Shown: piece after piece, positions 51,006 to 59,942 of the stretch
Layout of the letters: the number at the start of each line of letters is the position of its first letter
Numbering within the stretch: position 1 is the stretch's first letter
NCBI RefSeq assembly: GCF_004348445.1
Contig: NZ_SMKV01000001.1
Coordinates: forward strand, 1 to 64,000
DNA length: 64,000 nt
Reading direction: 5' to 3'
Source of the DNA: Saccharopolyspora aridisoli
Lineage (GTDB): Bacteria; Actinomycetota; Actinomycetes; Mycobacteriales; Pseudonocardiaceae
Position numbers and translations under genes: made by a program
Notes under the pieces: generated by a model
Database searches by the model: none
Seen by the model: the letters and a program-made list of their open reading frames with translations, nothing else
What the model was told of the DNA's origin: nothing

Positions 51006-52349
51006 ATGTCCGAAACCGACTCAACGATGCGTCGGCGCCAACGAACCGTCTCCTGGGTCGTGGCCCTGTCCACCATCGTGCTGGTGTTCGACGGGTACGA
51101 CCTCGTCGTCTACGGCACCGTCCTGCCCACCCTGCTCAAGGACCCGACCCAGCTCGGGGCGATCACGCCCGGCCAGGCGGGCACCCTCGGCAGCTACGCG
51201 CTCATCGGAGTCCTCGTGGGCGCGCTGGTCGCGGGCTCCCTCGGCGACCTGATCGGCCGCCGCCGCATCATGCTGATCAACCTCGCCTGGTTCTCCATCG
51301 GGATGGGCGCGACCGCGCTCACCCAGAACGTCGCCGCCTTCGGCATCGGGCGCTTCTTCACCGGTATCGGTGTCGGTGCGCTGGTGGCGACGGTAGGACC
51401 GCTGGTGGCGGAATTCGCCGATCCCGGGCGGCGGAACAGGCTCAACGCCATCGTCTACAGCGGAGTGCCCGCCGGTGGCGTGCTGGCCGGTCTGCTCGCC
51501 CTGGTGCTCGATGACGTGGTCGGCTGGCGCGGGCTGTTCTGGATCGGTGCCCTGCCGATCGTGCTCGTGCTGCCGCTGGCGGTGGTGAAGCTGCCGGAAT
51601 CACCGAAGTGGCTCGCCTCGCGCGGCAGGTTCGAGCAGGCGAAGGCGCTCGCCGAGCGCACCGGGATCGAGCTGCGCGCCGAGCCGGTGGCGCCGGCGGC
51701 CACCACCCGCTCGGGATTCCCCGCGCTGGCGTCGAAGGACCTCGCGTGGCCGACGGCGCTGCTGGGCCTGATGAGCTTCGCAGGTCTCCTGCTGACCTAC
51801 GGGCTCAACACCTGGCTGCCGCAGATCATGGCCAACAACGGCTACGACAAGACGTACTCGCTGGCGTTCCTGCTCGTGTTGAACCTCGGCGCCATCGTGG
51901 GCGGCTTGTTCGCGTCGCTGTGGGCTGACCGAGCCGGGGCCAAGCGCGTGGTCGCCACGACGTTCGTCCTCGCGGCGTGCACCCTCGCGCTGCTCCCGAT
52001 GGAACTCCCGCTGATCGTGCTGCTGTTCGCGGTCGCCGTGGCCGGGATCGGCACGATCGGCACTCAGGTGCTCATCTACGGTCTGGTGTCGAACTACTAC
52101 CCGACCAGGGCGCGCGCGGCCGGTGTCGCGTGGTGCGCGGGCTTCGGCAGGATCGGTGGCATCGTCGGACCCGTCGTCGGCGGCCTCCTCGTGGGAGCGG
52201 GTCTCGGCGGCACCACGGCGTTCTACCTGTTCGCCGCCGTCGCGGCCGGTGCGGCGGTGGTGACCTTGCTCGTCCCCCGCTCGCGCGACGAGGACGAGGC
52301 GGAACGGCCGCTGGCCGCGGCCGCGGTCGGCAGCCCGAACCCGGCCTAG
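51006..52349 (+). CDS. benK: Aromatic acid:proton symporter BenK (MFS)
   Basis: A 447-residue MFS protein of the AAHS group. DGYDLVVYGTVLPTLL in helix 1, GDLIGRRRIMLIN, GIGVGALVATVGPLVAEF, LPESPKWLASRGR, and YGLNTWLPQIM are typical of BenK/PcaK. It imports benzoate or related acids. An unnecessary upstream extension to 50886 is dropped. It is followed by a strong terminator. Confidence 0.92.
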   Translation: MSETDSTMRRRQRTVSWVVALSTIVLVFDGYDLVVYGTVLPTLLKDPTQLGAITPGQAGTLGSYALIGVLVGALVAGSLGDLIGRRRIMLINLAWFSIGMGATALTQNVAAFGIGRFFTGIGVGALVATVGPLVAEFADPGRRNRLNAIVYSGVPAGGVLAGLLALVLDDVVGWRGLFWIGALPIVLVLPLAVVKLPESPKWLASRGRFEQAKALAERTGIELRAEPVAPAATTRSGFPALASKDLAWPTALLGLMSFAGLLLTYGLNTWLPQIMANNGYDKTYSLAFLLVLNLGAIVGGLFASLWADRAGAKRVVATTFVLAACTLALLPMELPLIVLLFAVAVAGIGTIGTQVLIYGLVSNYYPTRARAAGVAWCAGFGRIGGIVGPVVGGLLVGAGLGGTTAFYLFAAVAAGAAVVTLLVPRSRDEDEAERPLAAAAVGSPNPA

Positions 52350-52358
52350 GCCCTCCCG

Positions 52359-52394
52359 CGCCCGTTCCCGGTGCCGGCGAACCGGGGACGGGCG
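52359..52394 (+). terminator. Terminator of the ben operon
   Basis: Arms 52359-52372 and 52381-52394 are 14 bp with one G-T wobble, around an 8-nt loop, 9 nt after the benK stop codon. The 3' arm overlaps a perfect 13-bp tandem repeat (52385-52397 and 52398-52410). Confidence 0.75.
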
Positions 52395-52508
52395 ATCGGG
52401 ACGGGCGATCGGGGAGAGTCCCAGCAGCGTGACTCGACCGCCGCCGACGCGATGAGTCACCGTGGACGCACCGGCGGCCCCGGACCTGGGACCAACGACG
52501 AGGTGGAC

Positions 52509-55187
52509 GTGACACGACCAGCGCAGCCGCTGATCGGGCGGTCAGAGCTCGTGGCCGGTCTGGAGCAGACCCTCCAGACCGGCCAGAGCCGTTTCGTGCT
52601 GCTCAGCGGGCCGCCCGGGATCGGCAGCTCCACGCTCGCCGAACACCTCGCGCGCCGTCACGACGGACCGGTCCTGCGCGCCACGGCAGCGGAGTGGGAG
52701 GCGGAGCAGACCGGAACCCTGCTGGACCAGCTCTTCCCCGGTCTGCCGACGTCCAACCCGCTGGTCACGGCAGCCGAACTCGTCGCACGACTCGCACCGC
52801 GCACGGTGCTGGTGATCCACGACGCGCAGTTCGGCGACCTCGACTCGCTGCGCGCCCTCGCCTCGGCCCAGCGCCACCACCCGGAAGCCGCGCTGCGGGT
52901 GGTGGCGACCTCCACCTCCGGCGATCGGCGGGCGTCCGCGGAGGTCCTGGACCTGCTGCCGCGCATCGCGACCGACGCACCACGCATCCCGCCGCTGGAC
53001 GCCGCGCAGATCAGCGAGCTGGCCGCCGCGCGGGGAGTCGCGCTGCACCCGTCGATGGCCGAACGCCTGCGGCGACACACCCTCGGCAGGCCGCGACCGG
53101 CTGTGCAGCTGCTCACCGAGCTCCCCCGCGCCACCTGGTCGCAGTTCGAACCCACCCTCCCCGCGCCCGCCGCGGTCCAGGCCCTCGTGCGTGAGGGCCT
53201 CGAGACGTGCACACCGAGCGCACGCGGGTTCGCCGAGGCCACCGCCGTGCTGGGAAACGACGCCCCGGTCCGCAACGTCATGTCCCTGGCGGAGCTCGAT
53301 GGCGAACCGCTGCCGCTGATGGACGAAGCCACAGCCGCCGGCCTCGTGGCGCTGGCCCCGCGCGGACTCACCTACGTCAGCCCACCCGACCCGATGGTGC
53401 GCGCCGCCGTGCTCACCGTCCTCGGACCGGCGAGACGCGCCGCGCTGCAACGCCGAGCCGCCGAGCTGGTCGACGACCCGGTCCGGTCCGTGCGACTGCT
53501 GGTCGCCGCCAGTCCAGTGCCGGACGCCGACGTGGCAGGTCGGCTCGAAGCCCTCGCTGGTGAGCGCGCGGCCGAAGGAGCCTGGGGAACCGCCGCCACC
53601 CTGCTCAGCGACGCGAGCCGGCTCACCGACGACCCGCAGCACCAGCAGGCGCTGATCACCCGCGCGGTCGACGCGCTCATCGGCGCGGGCGACGTCTTCC
53701 GCGCCACGGCCCTGATCCCCGAGGTCGAGAGCATCCGCGAAACTCCGCTGCGGGACGCCGTTCTCGGATACCTCGCCATGGTCCGAGGTCGCGCGGCCGA
53801 AGCGGGCAGCAGGCTCCGGCGAGCCTGGGACATCGTCAACACCGACCGCGAACCCGAGACCGCGGCGCTGATCTGCCAGCGCTACGTGTTGGACGCGCTC
53901 TGCCGGTACGACGGTCGCGACCTGGTCCTGTGGGCGGATCGGGCCATCGAGCTGGCGGGCCCCAACACACCGACGGCGGTCGAAGCCGAGGCCATCCGCG
54001 GGCTCGGCCTGGCCGCGACCGGCAACGTGGCGCAGGGCCAGCACCACTACGACGCGCTCACCGCCCGGCTGCGCCACGGTGCGCAGTGGCAGCGCGCCAC
54101 CATGGCCCGCGGCTGGATCAACCTGATCACCGACCGGGTCGACGACGCCCGGGTCGACTTCGAGAGCTCCATCCCCACCGCCTACCTCGGCGGGTCCGCA
54201 CGGATCTCGTTGTGGGCCCGCGCCTGGCTCGCCAGGGTCCAGTTCCTCACCGGGGAGTGGAACGAGGCGCTCGCCACCGTGCGCGAAGCGATGGACATGC
54301 AGGAGCGCACCGGAATCCTGGTGACCGGCCCGCTCCTGCTGTGGACGGCTGCGGCGGTGCACGCGCTGCGCGGCGAGTTCCCCGAGGCCGAGGAGGTGCT
54401 GCTGAAGAGCGCGACCGGCGCGGGCGACTACCAGATCATGCGCGTCCCGAGCCAGCTCGCCCGAGCGCACGCGGCCGAGGCCCGCGCCGACTCCGACGGC
54501 GTGCTGCGCGCGCTGTACCCGCTGACCAGACCGTCACCCAGCGCCAGCACCGACGAACCCGGCCACTGGCCCTGGCAGGACATGTACGCCCACGCCCTGG
54601 TCCTGCTAGGCCGCCTCGACGAGGCCGGCGAGTTCCTGGTCCCGCACGAGGAATTGGCCGCCAAGCGCGGCCACGCCTCGATGCGCGCGCGTCTCGCCGC
54701 GGCCCGCGGCCGCCTGCACGGCGCCCGCGGTGATGTCGCGTCCGCGTCGGCGTCCTTCGACGAGGCGCTGGAGCTGATCAGCGCGCTGCCGATGCGCTAC
54801 GACCAGGCCCGCATCAACTTCAGCTACGGCCAGACGTTGCGCCGCCTCCGACGCCGCGCCCGCGCGGACGTCGTGCTCAGCGCCGCCCGGGACGGCTTCG
54901 CCGCCATGGGCGCCACCACCTACGTCGAGCGCTGCGACCGCGAGCTCAAAGCCGGTGGTGTGCACCGAACCCGGCCGGAACCGACCGCGGACGCTCTGAC
55001 CCCGCAGGAGGAATCGGTCACGCGACTGGTCGCCCGCGGACTGTCGAACAAGGAAGTCGCGGCGGAACTGTTCCTGTCCAGCAAAACAGTCCAGTACCAC
55101 CTCACCCGCGTCTACGCGAAGCTGGGCATCCGCTCCCGCGCGGAACTCGCCGCCCGCAGCGACTTCGGCCTGCCTCAACAGGACTGA
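52509..55187 (+). CDS. benR: Large LuxR-type regulator (BenR-like) with AAA-type ATPase domain
   Basis: An 892-residue LAL-type regulator. The N-terminal ATPase region starts IGRSELVAGLEQTLQ. Its Walker A reads GPPGIGSST (residues 34-42), with Ser in place of the usual Lys, and Walker B reads TVLVIHDAQF. A long helical repeat region follows. The LuxR HTH is at about 828-890 (LTPQEESVTRLVARGLSNKEVAAELFLSSKTVQYHLTRVYAKLG). In corynebacteria and rhodococci a LuxR-type BenR next to benABCDK activates that operon. The GTG at 52509 (GAGGTGG site) is chosen. Confidence 0.87.
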   Translation: MTRPAQPLIGRSELVAGLEQTLQTGQSRFVLLSGPPGIGSSTLAEHLARRHDGPVLRATAAEWEAEQTGTLLDQLFPGLPTSNPLVTAAELVARLAPRTVLVIHDAQFGDLDSLRALASAQRHHPEAALRVVATSTSGDRRASAEVLDLLPRIATDAPRIPPLDAAQISELAAARGVALHPSMAERLRRHTLGRPRPAVQLLTELPRATWSQFEPTLPAPAAVQALVREGLETCTPSARGFAEATAVLGNDAPVRNVMSLAELDGEPLPLMDEATAAGLVALAPRGLTYVSPPDPMVRAAVLTVLGPARRAALQRRAAELVDDPVRSVRLLVAASPVPDADVAGRLEALAGERAAEGAWGTAATLLSDASRLTDDPQHQQALITRAVDALIGAGDVFRATALIPEVESIRETPLRDAVLGYLAMVRGRAAEAGSRLRRAWDIVNTDREPETAALICQRYVLDALCRYDGRDLVLWADRAIELAGPNTPTAVEAEAIRGLGLAATGNVAQGQHHYDALTARLRHGAQWQRATMARGWINLITDRVDDARVDFESSIPTAYLGGSARISLWARAWLARVQFLTGEWNEALATVREAMDMQERTGILVTGPLLLWTAAAVHALRGEFPEAEEVLLKSATGAGDYQIMRVPSQLARAHAAEARADSDGVLRALYPLTRPSPSASTDEPGHWPWQDMYAHALVLLGRLDEAGEFLVPHEELAAKRGHASMRARLAAARGRLHGARGDVASASASFDEALELISALPMRYDQARINFSYGQTLRRLRRRARADVVLSAARDGFAAMGATTYVERCDRELKAGGVHRTRPEPTADALTPQEESVTRLVARGLSNKEVAAELFLSSKTVQYHLTRVYAKLGIRSRAELAARSDFGLPQQD

Positions 55188-55192
55188 CGCCG

Positions 55193-55708
55193 CTACTTGA
55201 TCAGCTCCAGCACCTCGCGGAAGGCGGGGTTGTCGCTGTCGTGCAGCCATTCGAAGAGCACCATCTCGGTGGTCACGACGTCGGCGCCGTGGGCGCGCAT
55301 CCGGTCGAGCGCGCGATCGTGGTTGGACTCGACGCGACTGCCGGCGGCGTCGGCGACCACCGCGATGTCCCGGCCGCGTTCCAGCAGCGCCAGGACCGTC
55401 TGCAGCACGCAGACGTGCGTCTCGCACCCGGTCACGACGACCGTTCCGGGTCCGGGATCGAACCCGGCGGCGAAGGACGTCTTCGGTTGGGCCGGCCGGG
55501 GCAGCAGCTCGGCGATCTCGCCGACGGTCGCGCCCAGTCCTGCGGGGTTCTGCTCGCTGGCCCGGACATCGACGCCCAGCCGCGTCGCAGCGCGGAGCAG
55601 CCGCGCGTTGCTGTCCAGCACGGCAGGGCCGTCCGCGATGGCCGGCATGAGGCGTTCCTGCAGGTCCACGACCAGCAGGACGGAAGAATCGGCGTGGAGC
55701 AGCGGCAT
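55193..55708 (-). CDS. Isochorismatase-family cysteine hydrolase
   Basis: A 171-residue protein. Catalytic Asp in VVDLQERLMPA, Lys in PKTSFAAGF, and Cys in GCETHVCVLQT form the family triad. It likely hydrolyses an amide or isochorismate-like bond in a small molecule; the substrate is unknown. It converges with benR with 5 bp between the stop codons. Confidence 0.9.
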   Translation of the reverse strand: MPLLHADSSVLLVVDLQERLMPAIADGPAVLDSNARLLRAATRLGVDVRASEQNPAGLGATVGEIAELLPRPAQPKTSFAAGFDPGPGTVVVTGCETHVCVLQTVLALLERGRDIAVVADAAGSRVESNHDRALDRMRAHGADVVTTEMVLFEWLHDSDNPAFREVLELIK

Positions 55709-55759
55709 GGCACCAAGCCTAGGCGCGAGACCACTCGACGGCTCTACGGCGACGCGGTG

Positions 55760-56713
55760 TCAGCCGGTGCGCACGGTGCCGAGCTGGGTGCGGTGGAGGT
55801 TGGACTCGGTGAACCGCTGGGAGACCGAGCGGATGATCTCGGTCATGGCGGAGGCGGCCGGTGTCGGCGGCCTGGTCGCGTTGCGGGCCAACAGGATTCG
55901 CCGCGTCGGGGCGGGCACGTCGTCAGCGAAGTGCACCAGCCGCACGTCGTGGCGGCGGTTGGTCAACGCCAGGCGTGGTGCGATCGCGATCCCCAAGCCC
56001 GCGGCCACCATCGCCTGCGCTTCCTGGTAGTCGTGGGATTCGTAGGAGATCTTCGGGTCGAAACCGGCGAGGCGGCAACTGCGCCGCAGCACCTCGGCGA
56101 CCGGGTGGTTGTCAGCGCGGATGATCCACTCCTGGCTCGCCAGGTCGGCCAGGCTGATGCGCGGTTCCTCCAGCAGCTCGGAGTTGGCGGGCACGACGAG
56201 GACGGTGGGGTCGTCGAGGAGGTGCTCGACGTGCAGGGCCTGCTCGTCGGTGCGGTTCCAGTCGTAGTCCCACAGCAGCGCCAGCTCGACCTCGCCGGTG
56301 TCGAGGAGTTCGAGCAGCTCGGCGAACAGCGCCGAGCGCACCGCGGTCCGCATCCCCGGGTGCTTGCGGGAGAACCGGGTCAGCGCCAGCGGCAGCAGCG
56401 AGGCGCTGGCCGTCGGGAACGATCCGAGGCGCAGCGTGCCCTGGTCGAGCTGGGCCAGCGATTCCAGATCCGCTTGCGCGCCGCGGAGTTCGCGGCGGAT
56501 GGCGCGGCCGCGCTCGACCAGCGCGTGCCCGGCATCGGTGAGCCGGACTCCGCGTGGCAAGCGGTGCAACAACGGCTGTCCGACCTCCGCTTCCAGTCGG
56601 GACATCTGCTGCGAAGCGGCGGACGGCGTGATGGCCAGCGCGTCGGCGGCGGCGGTGAGCGAACCGAGTTCGGCGGCCTCCACCAGCAGCAACACCCTGC
56701 GGACGTCGAGCAC
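55760..56713 (-). CDS. LysR-family regulator
   Basis: A 317-residue LysR protein. HTH in residues 1-60 (LLLVEAAELGSLTAAADALAITPSAASQQMSRLEAEVG), then an effector-binding domain. It is divergent from the PrpF/MatC genes and probably regulates them in response to a di- or tricarboxylate. A CTTA-N8-TAAG dyad at 56741-56756 in the intergenic region is a candidate site. Confidence 0.9.
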   Translation of the reverse strand: MLDVRRVLLLVEAAELGSLTAAADALAITPSAASQQMSRLEAEVGQPLLHRLPRGVRLTDAGHALVERGRAIRRELRGAQADLESLAQLDQGTLRLGSFPTASASLLPLALTRFSRKHPGMRTAVRSALFAELLELLDTGEVELALLWDYDWNRTDEQALHVEHLLDDPTVLVVPANSELLEEPRISLADLASQEWIIRADNHPVAEVLRRSCRLAGFDPKISYESHDYQEAQAMVAAGLGIAIAPRLALTNRRHDVRLVHFADDVPAPTRRILLARNATRPPTPAASAMTEIIRSVSQRFTESNLHRTQLGTVRTG

Positions 56714-56740
56714 CGAGCCTCCCGAAAGCCTTTAGCTCTG

Positions 56741-56756
56741 CTTAAGTCAGCGTAAG
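56741..56756. promoter_or_regulatory. Candidate LysR operator
   Basis: CTTAAGTCAGCGTAAG has CTTA/TAAG arms and LysR-box size. It lies 28 bp before the LysR start and 77 bp before prpF. Confidence 0.4.
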
Positions 56757-56832
56757 AACATGAACATTGTACTGAAGTCACTGGTCTTGTCAGGGTGAGC
56801 GCCAACGATTCGGAGCGAGGAAGAAGGTTGGC

Positions 56833-57936
56833 GTGCACGTTCCGGCAACGCTGGTCCGAGGCGGCACCAGCAAGTGTTGGCTGTTCGACGAAGCCGAGCT
56901 GCCCACTTCGGTGAGCGAGATCGAGGCGCTGTTGGTCAACGCCTACGGTGCCGCTGATCCCGTTCAGCTCGACGGCATCGGCGGTGCCACCCCGACCACG
57001 TCGAAAGCCGCGGTCGTGGGGCCCTCCGCGATGCCCGGCGTGCACGTCGACTACTTGTTCGCGCAGGTCGGCATCGGGGTCGGACGCGTGGAGTGGGGCA
57101 GCAACTGCGGCAACTGCGCGACCGCGATCGCGCTGTGGTCGGTCGCCCGGGGCCTGGTTCCGGTGAGCGGTGACCGCACCTGCGTGGTCATGCGCAACAC
57201 CAACACGGGCGCGGTCCTCGAAGCGGAGGTGGACACGCCGCACGGGCAGGTGACCGAGTTCGGCACCCAGACCGTTCCGGGAACCCGCGCCGGGGGAGTG
57301 GCGGTGGGGCTGACGTTCCTGAACCCGGCCGGCGGCACCACCGGCGCGCTGCTGCCCGCGGGCGACGTGGTCGAGGAGTGGGCGATCGACGGGCTGCGGG
57401 CCCGGGTCACGATGATCGACGCCGGTGCGCCGATGGTCTTGCTGGACGCCGAAGGCCTCACCGGCGCCGAAAGCCTCCGGGAGATGGCCGACCTCGTGGA
57501 ACCGCTGCGGCGGTTCCGGCACCGCGCGGCCGAGCGGATGGGTCTGACCTCATCCAGTGCGGCCGTCGACGACGCGGTGCCGAAGGTCGGCGTCGTCGGG
57601 CCGCCGCGCGCCTACCGGACCCAGCTGGGCGACGAGGTCGCCGCCGCCGAGCACGACGTGTCGGTGCGGATGCTGTCGATGAACGCCCCGCACCCGGCCA
57701 TCGGGCTCACCTCGGCGGTCGGCGTCGCGGTCGCCAACATGCTCGACGGTTCCGTCGTCCGTTCGGCCTCCAGCGCCCCGGGCGCGACCGAGCTCCGGAT
57801 CGCTACTGCAGCCGGTGTCATCGCCGTCACCAGCGGTGATCTCACCACGTCGGGGCCGCGGCGGGTCACCGTCCGCCGCGCCGCCCGCATCCTCTGCGCG
57901 GCCGACATCGTGGTTCCCGAGTCGATTCCCGCCTAG
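56833..57936 (+). CDS. PrpF-family isomerase
   Basis: A 367-residue protein of the PrpF/2-methylaconitate isomerase family (diaminopimelate-epimerase fold, duplicated). VRGGTSKCWLFDEAELP at the start, DGIGGATPTTSKAAVV, and the glycine-rich EWGSNCGNCATAIALWS with catalytic-type Cys are present. Relatives isomerise 2-methylaconitate or oxalomesaconate. Together with the MatC-like carrier it suggests use of a tricarboxylic or unsaturated dicarboxylic acid. GTG start. Confidence 0.88.
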   Translation: MHVPATLVRGGTSKCWLFDEAELPTSVSEIEALLVNAYGAADPVQLDGIGGATPTTSKAAVVGPSAMPGVHVDYLFAQVGIGVGRVEWGSNCGNCATAIALWSVARGLVPVSGDRTCVVMRNTNTGAVLEAEVDTPHGQVTEFGTQTVPGTRAGGVAVGLTFLNPAGGTTGALLPAGDVVEEWAIDGLRARVTMIDAGAPMVLLDAEGLTGAESLREMADLVEPLRRFRHRAAERMGLTSSSAAVDDAVPKVGVVGPPRAYRTQLGDEVAAAEHDVSVRMLSMNAPHPAIGLTSAVGVAVANMLDGSVVRSASSAPGATELRIATAAGVIAVTSGDLTTSGPRRVTVRRAARILCAADIVVPESIPA

Positions 57937-57965
57937 CATTCCGCCTGCTTCCCACCTCAAGGACA

Positions 57966-59219
57966 ATGATGTCTGCTGAAATGATCTCCATCGGCGCGCT
58001 CGGCGTGATGTTCGTCGTCGCGACCCTGTTACCGATCAACATCGGGATCCTGGCCTTCATCGGTGCGTTCCTCGTGGGCACCTCCTCGCTCGGGCTCACC
58101 GAGGACGAGATCTTCGAGGGGTTCCCCGTCTCGTTGTTCGTCACGATCGTCGGTGTCACCTACCTGTTCTCGGTGGCCCAGCGCAACGGCACGATCGACC
58201 TGCTGGTGCGGGGCGGGATCAAGCTCGTGCGCGGCAAGGCCGCGCTCGTGCCGTGGGTGCTGTTCGGCGTCGCGGCGGTGCTCACCGCCTTCGGCACCTT
58301 CACACCGGCTGCGGTGGCGCTGCTGGTTCCGATCGGCATGAACTTCGCCTACCGCTACGGCATCAGCCAGCTGATGATCGGCATGATGGTCATCAGCGGC
58401 GCCCACGCCGGGGCTTTCTCGCCGATCGCGGTCTCGGGTGCGCTCGTGCTGGGAATGGTCGGTGACACCCCGCTCGCGGTGTCACCGCTGGGGTTGTTCC
58501 TGGCCAGCTTCGGGTTCAACGTGCTGCTGTCGGTGCTGACCTTCCTGCTGCTGCGTCGCAGGGCACCGGAGGCATCTGCCGAGCCGGTCGCGGAGGGCGC
58601 GCAGGCCGCGCCCGAGCCGAAGGTGACGTGGCGGCAGGGGCTCACGCTGGTCGCGCTTGCGGCGCTGGTGGTGGGGGCGCTGGTCTTCCACCTGGAGATC
58701 GGGTTCCTGGCCCTGATCGCGGGTGCGGTGCTGGCGCTGGTGGACATGGAGAACCAGTCCAAGGCGGTCGAGGGGATCAGCTGGTCGACCATCCTGCTGG
58801 TCGCGGGCATGGTGACCTACGTGGAGATCCTGGAGAAGGCGGGCACGATCGAGACGATCTCGCACGGCGCCGCCGGAATGGGAGCTCCGCTGTTCGTCGC
58901 GCTGCTGCTGTGCCTGGTGGTGGCGGTGGTGTCGGCGTTCGCCTCGTCGACGGCGATCCTCACCGCGATCATCCCGATCGCCGTGCCGCTGCTGCTGGCC
59001 AGCCACCTCAGCGCGGTCGGGCTCGTCGCGGCCCTGGCGATCTCGACGACGATCGTGGACACCTCGCCGTTCTCCACCAACGGCGCGCTCGTGCTCAGCA
59101 ACGCCCGAGGTGTCGACCGGGACCGCTTCTACAAGCAGATCATCGGCTACACCGCAGGAATCGTCGGGATCGGCCCTGTCCTGGCCTGGAGCTTCCTGGT
59201 CGTGCCCGCATCCCTCTGA
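57966..59219 (+). CDS. MatC-like dicarboxylate carrier
   Basis: A 417-residue membrane protein of about 11-12 segments. The N-terminus (LPINIGILAFIGAFLVGTSSLGLTEDEIFEGFP and LFVTIVGVTYLFSVAQRNGTIDLLV) is the MatC_N domain of malonate/dicarboxylate carriers in the ion-transporter superfamily. SSTAILTAIIPIAVPLL and TTIVDTSPFSTNGAL are the typical second-half motifs. It is in one operon with prpF, 29 nt away. Confidence 0.88.
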   Translation: MMSAEMISIGALGVMFVVATLLPINIGILAFIGAFLVGTSSLGLTEDEIFEGFPVSLFVTIVGVTYLFSVAQRNGTIDLLVRGGIKLVRGKAALVPWVLFGVAAVLTAFGTFTPAAVALLVPIGMNFAYRYGISQLMIGMMVISGAHAGAFSPIAVSGALVLGMVGDTPLAVSPLGLFLASFGFNVLLSVLTFLLLRRRAPEASAEPVAEGAQAAPEPKVTWRQGLTLVALAALVVGALVFHLEIGFLALIAGAVLALVDMENQSKAVEGISWSTILLVAGMVTYVEILEKAGTIETISHGAAGMGAPLFVALLLCLVVAVVSAFASSTAILTAIIPIAVPLLLASHLSAVGLVAALAISTTIVDTSPFSTNGALVLSNARGVDRDRFYKQIIGYTAGIVGIGPVLAWSFLVVPASL

Positions 59220-59262
59220 CCGGAGCGCCGCCGGCGCGGAACTCCCGTGCTGGCGGCGCTGG

Positions 59263-59877
59263 TCACGTCGGCAGGGTTCGCGTCGACAGCCCCCCGTTGC
59301 GCACGTGCCGGACGAGGGCCACGAGGCGTTCGGTTGTGGCGTTGGTGGGATCGACGAGGCGGCGTTGCAGCAGTTCGCGCCCGGAGGCGTGCACCATCCG
59401 GGCGGTGTACTCCGGGTCGGGCATGCGCGGCAAGGTCCGTTCGAGCTCCTGCTGGAGGAACTGCAGGACGAGCTCTTCGGATTCGGCGAGTCGCTGGTGC
59501 AGTCGCGGGGGAGCGCCCTGGGGCGGGAACAGGAACAGCCGCCAGGTCGCAGGATGCTCGTCGACGGCGTGGAGCACGCCGCAGAACGTGCTGACGAGTC
59601 GGTCGTCCTCCGAATTCCCGGTGAGCTGCGAGGTCGCTCGTGCGAACTGGCTTCCCGCGCGCTCGGACTCGCGGTCGACGAGCGCGACGAACAGGCCCGC
59701 GATGTCGCCGAAGAGCTGGTAGAGCACCGGGCGGGTGATGCCCGCGGCCTCGGCGATGCGGTTGGGGGTCGCGGCGTGGAATCCCTCCGCGTCGACGATG
59801 TCATGCGTGACGTCGAGGATCTGCTCGCGGCGGTCGGCCGCGCTCATCCGCTTGCGCGCGCTGGGGGATCCGGTCAC
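59263..59877 (-). CDS. TetR-family regulator
   Basis: A 204-residue TetR protein. HTH: ADRREQILDVTHDIVDAEGFHAATPNRIAEAAGITRPVLYQLFGD. The GTG at 59877 is preferred, because the frame's earlier start (59898) lies inside the operator. It probably represses itself and the divergent MpaB-type oxygenase. In rubber degraders a TetR gene (lcpR) lies beside the related lcp oxygenase, a similar arrangement. Confidence 0.88.
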   Translation of the reverse strand: MTGSPSARKRMSAADRREQILDVTHDIVDAEGFHAATPNRIAEAAGITRPVLYQLFGDIAGLFVALVDRESERAGSQFARATSQLTGNSEDDRLVSTFCGVLHAVDEHPATWRLFLFPPQGAPPRLHQRLAESEELVLQFLQQELERTLPRMPDPEYTARMVHASGRELLQRRLVDPTNATTERLVALVRHVRNGGLSTRTLPT

Positions 59878-59889
59878 CCTTGACACTCT

Positions 59890-59908
59890 AACTGACAACC
59901 TGTCAGTT
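59890..59908. promoter_or_regulatory. TetR operator palindrome
   Basis: AACTGACA-ACC-TGTCAGTT has perfect 8-bp arms and lies between the divergent TetR and oxygenase genes, 35 bp before the oxygenase ATG. Confidence 0.75.
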
Positions 59909-59942
59909 TAGTACGAACAGGTTGAATGTTTGAGGTGTCGCA

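Noticed and set aside
52385-52410. 13-bp tandem repeat as a regulator binding site
   Set aside because: One copy forms the 3' arm of the ben terminator, so the duplication is more simply a slippage event at a GC-rich hairpin.
52371-52508. N-terminal extension of the LuxR regulator
   Set aside because: This part overlaps the ben operon terminator and lacks a ribosome site; GTG 52509 has GAGGTGG upstream and starts the conserved IGR region.
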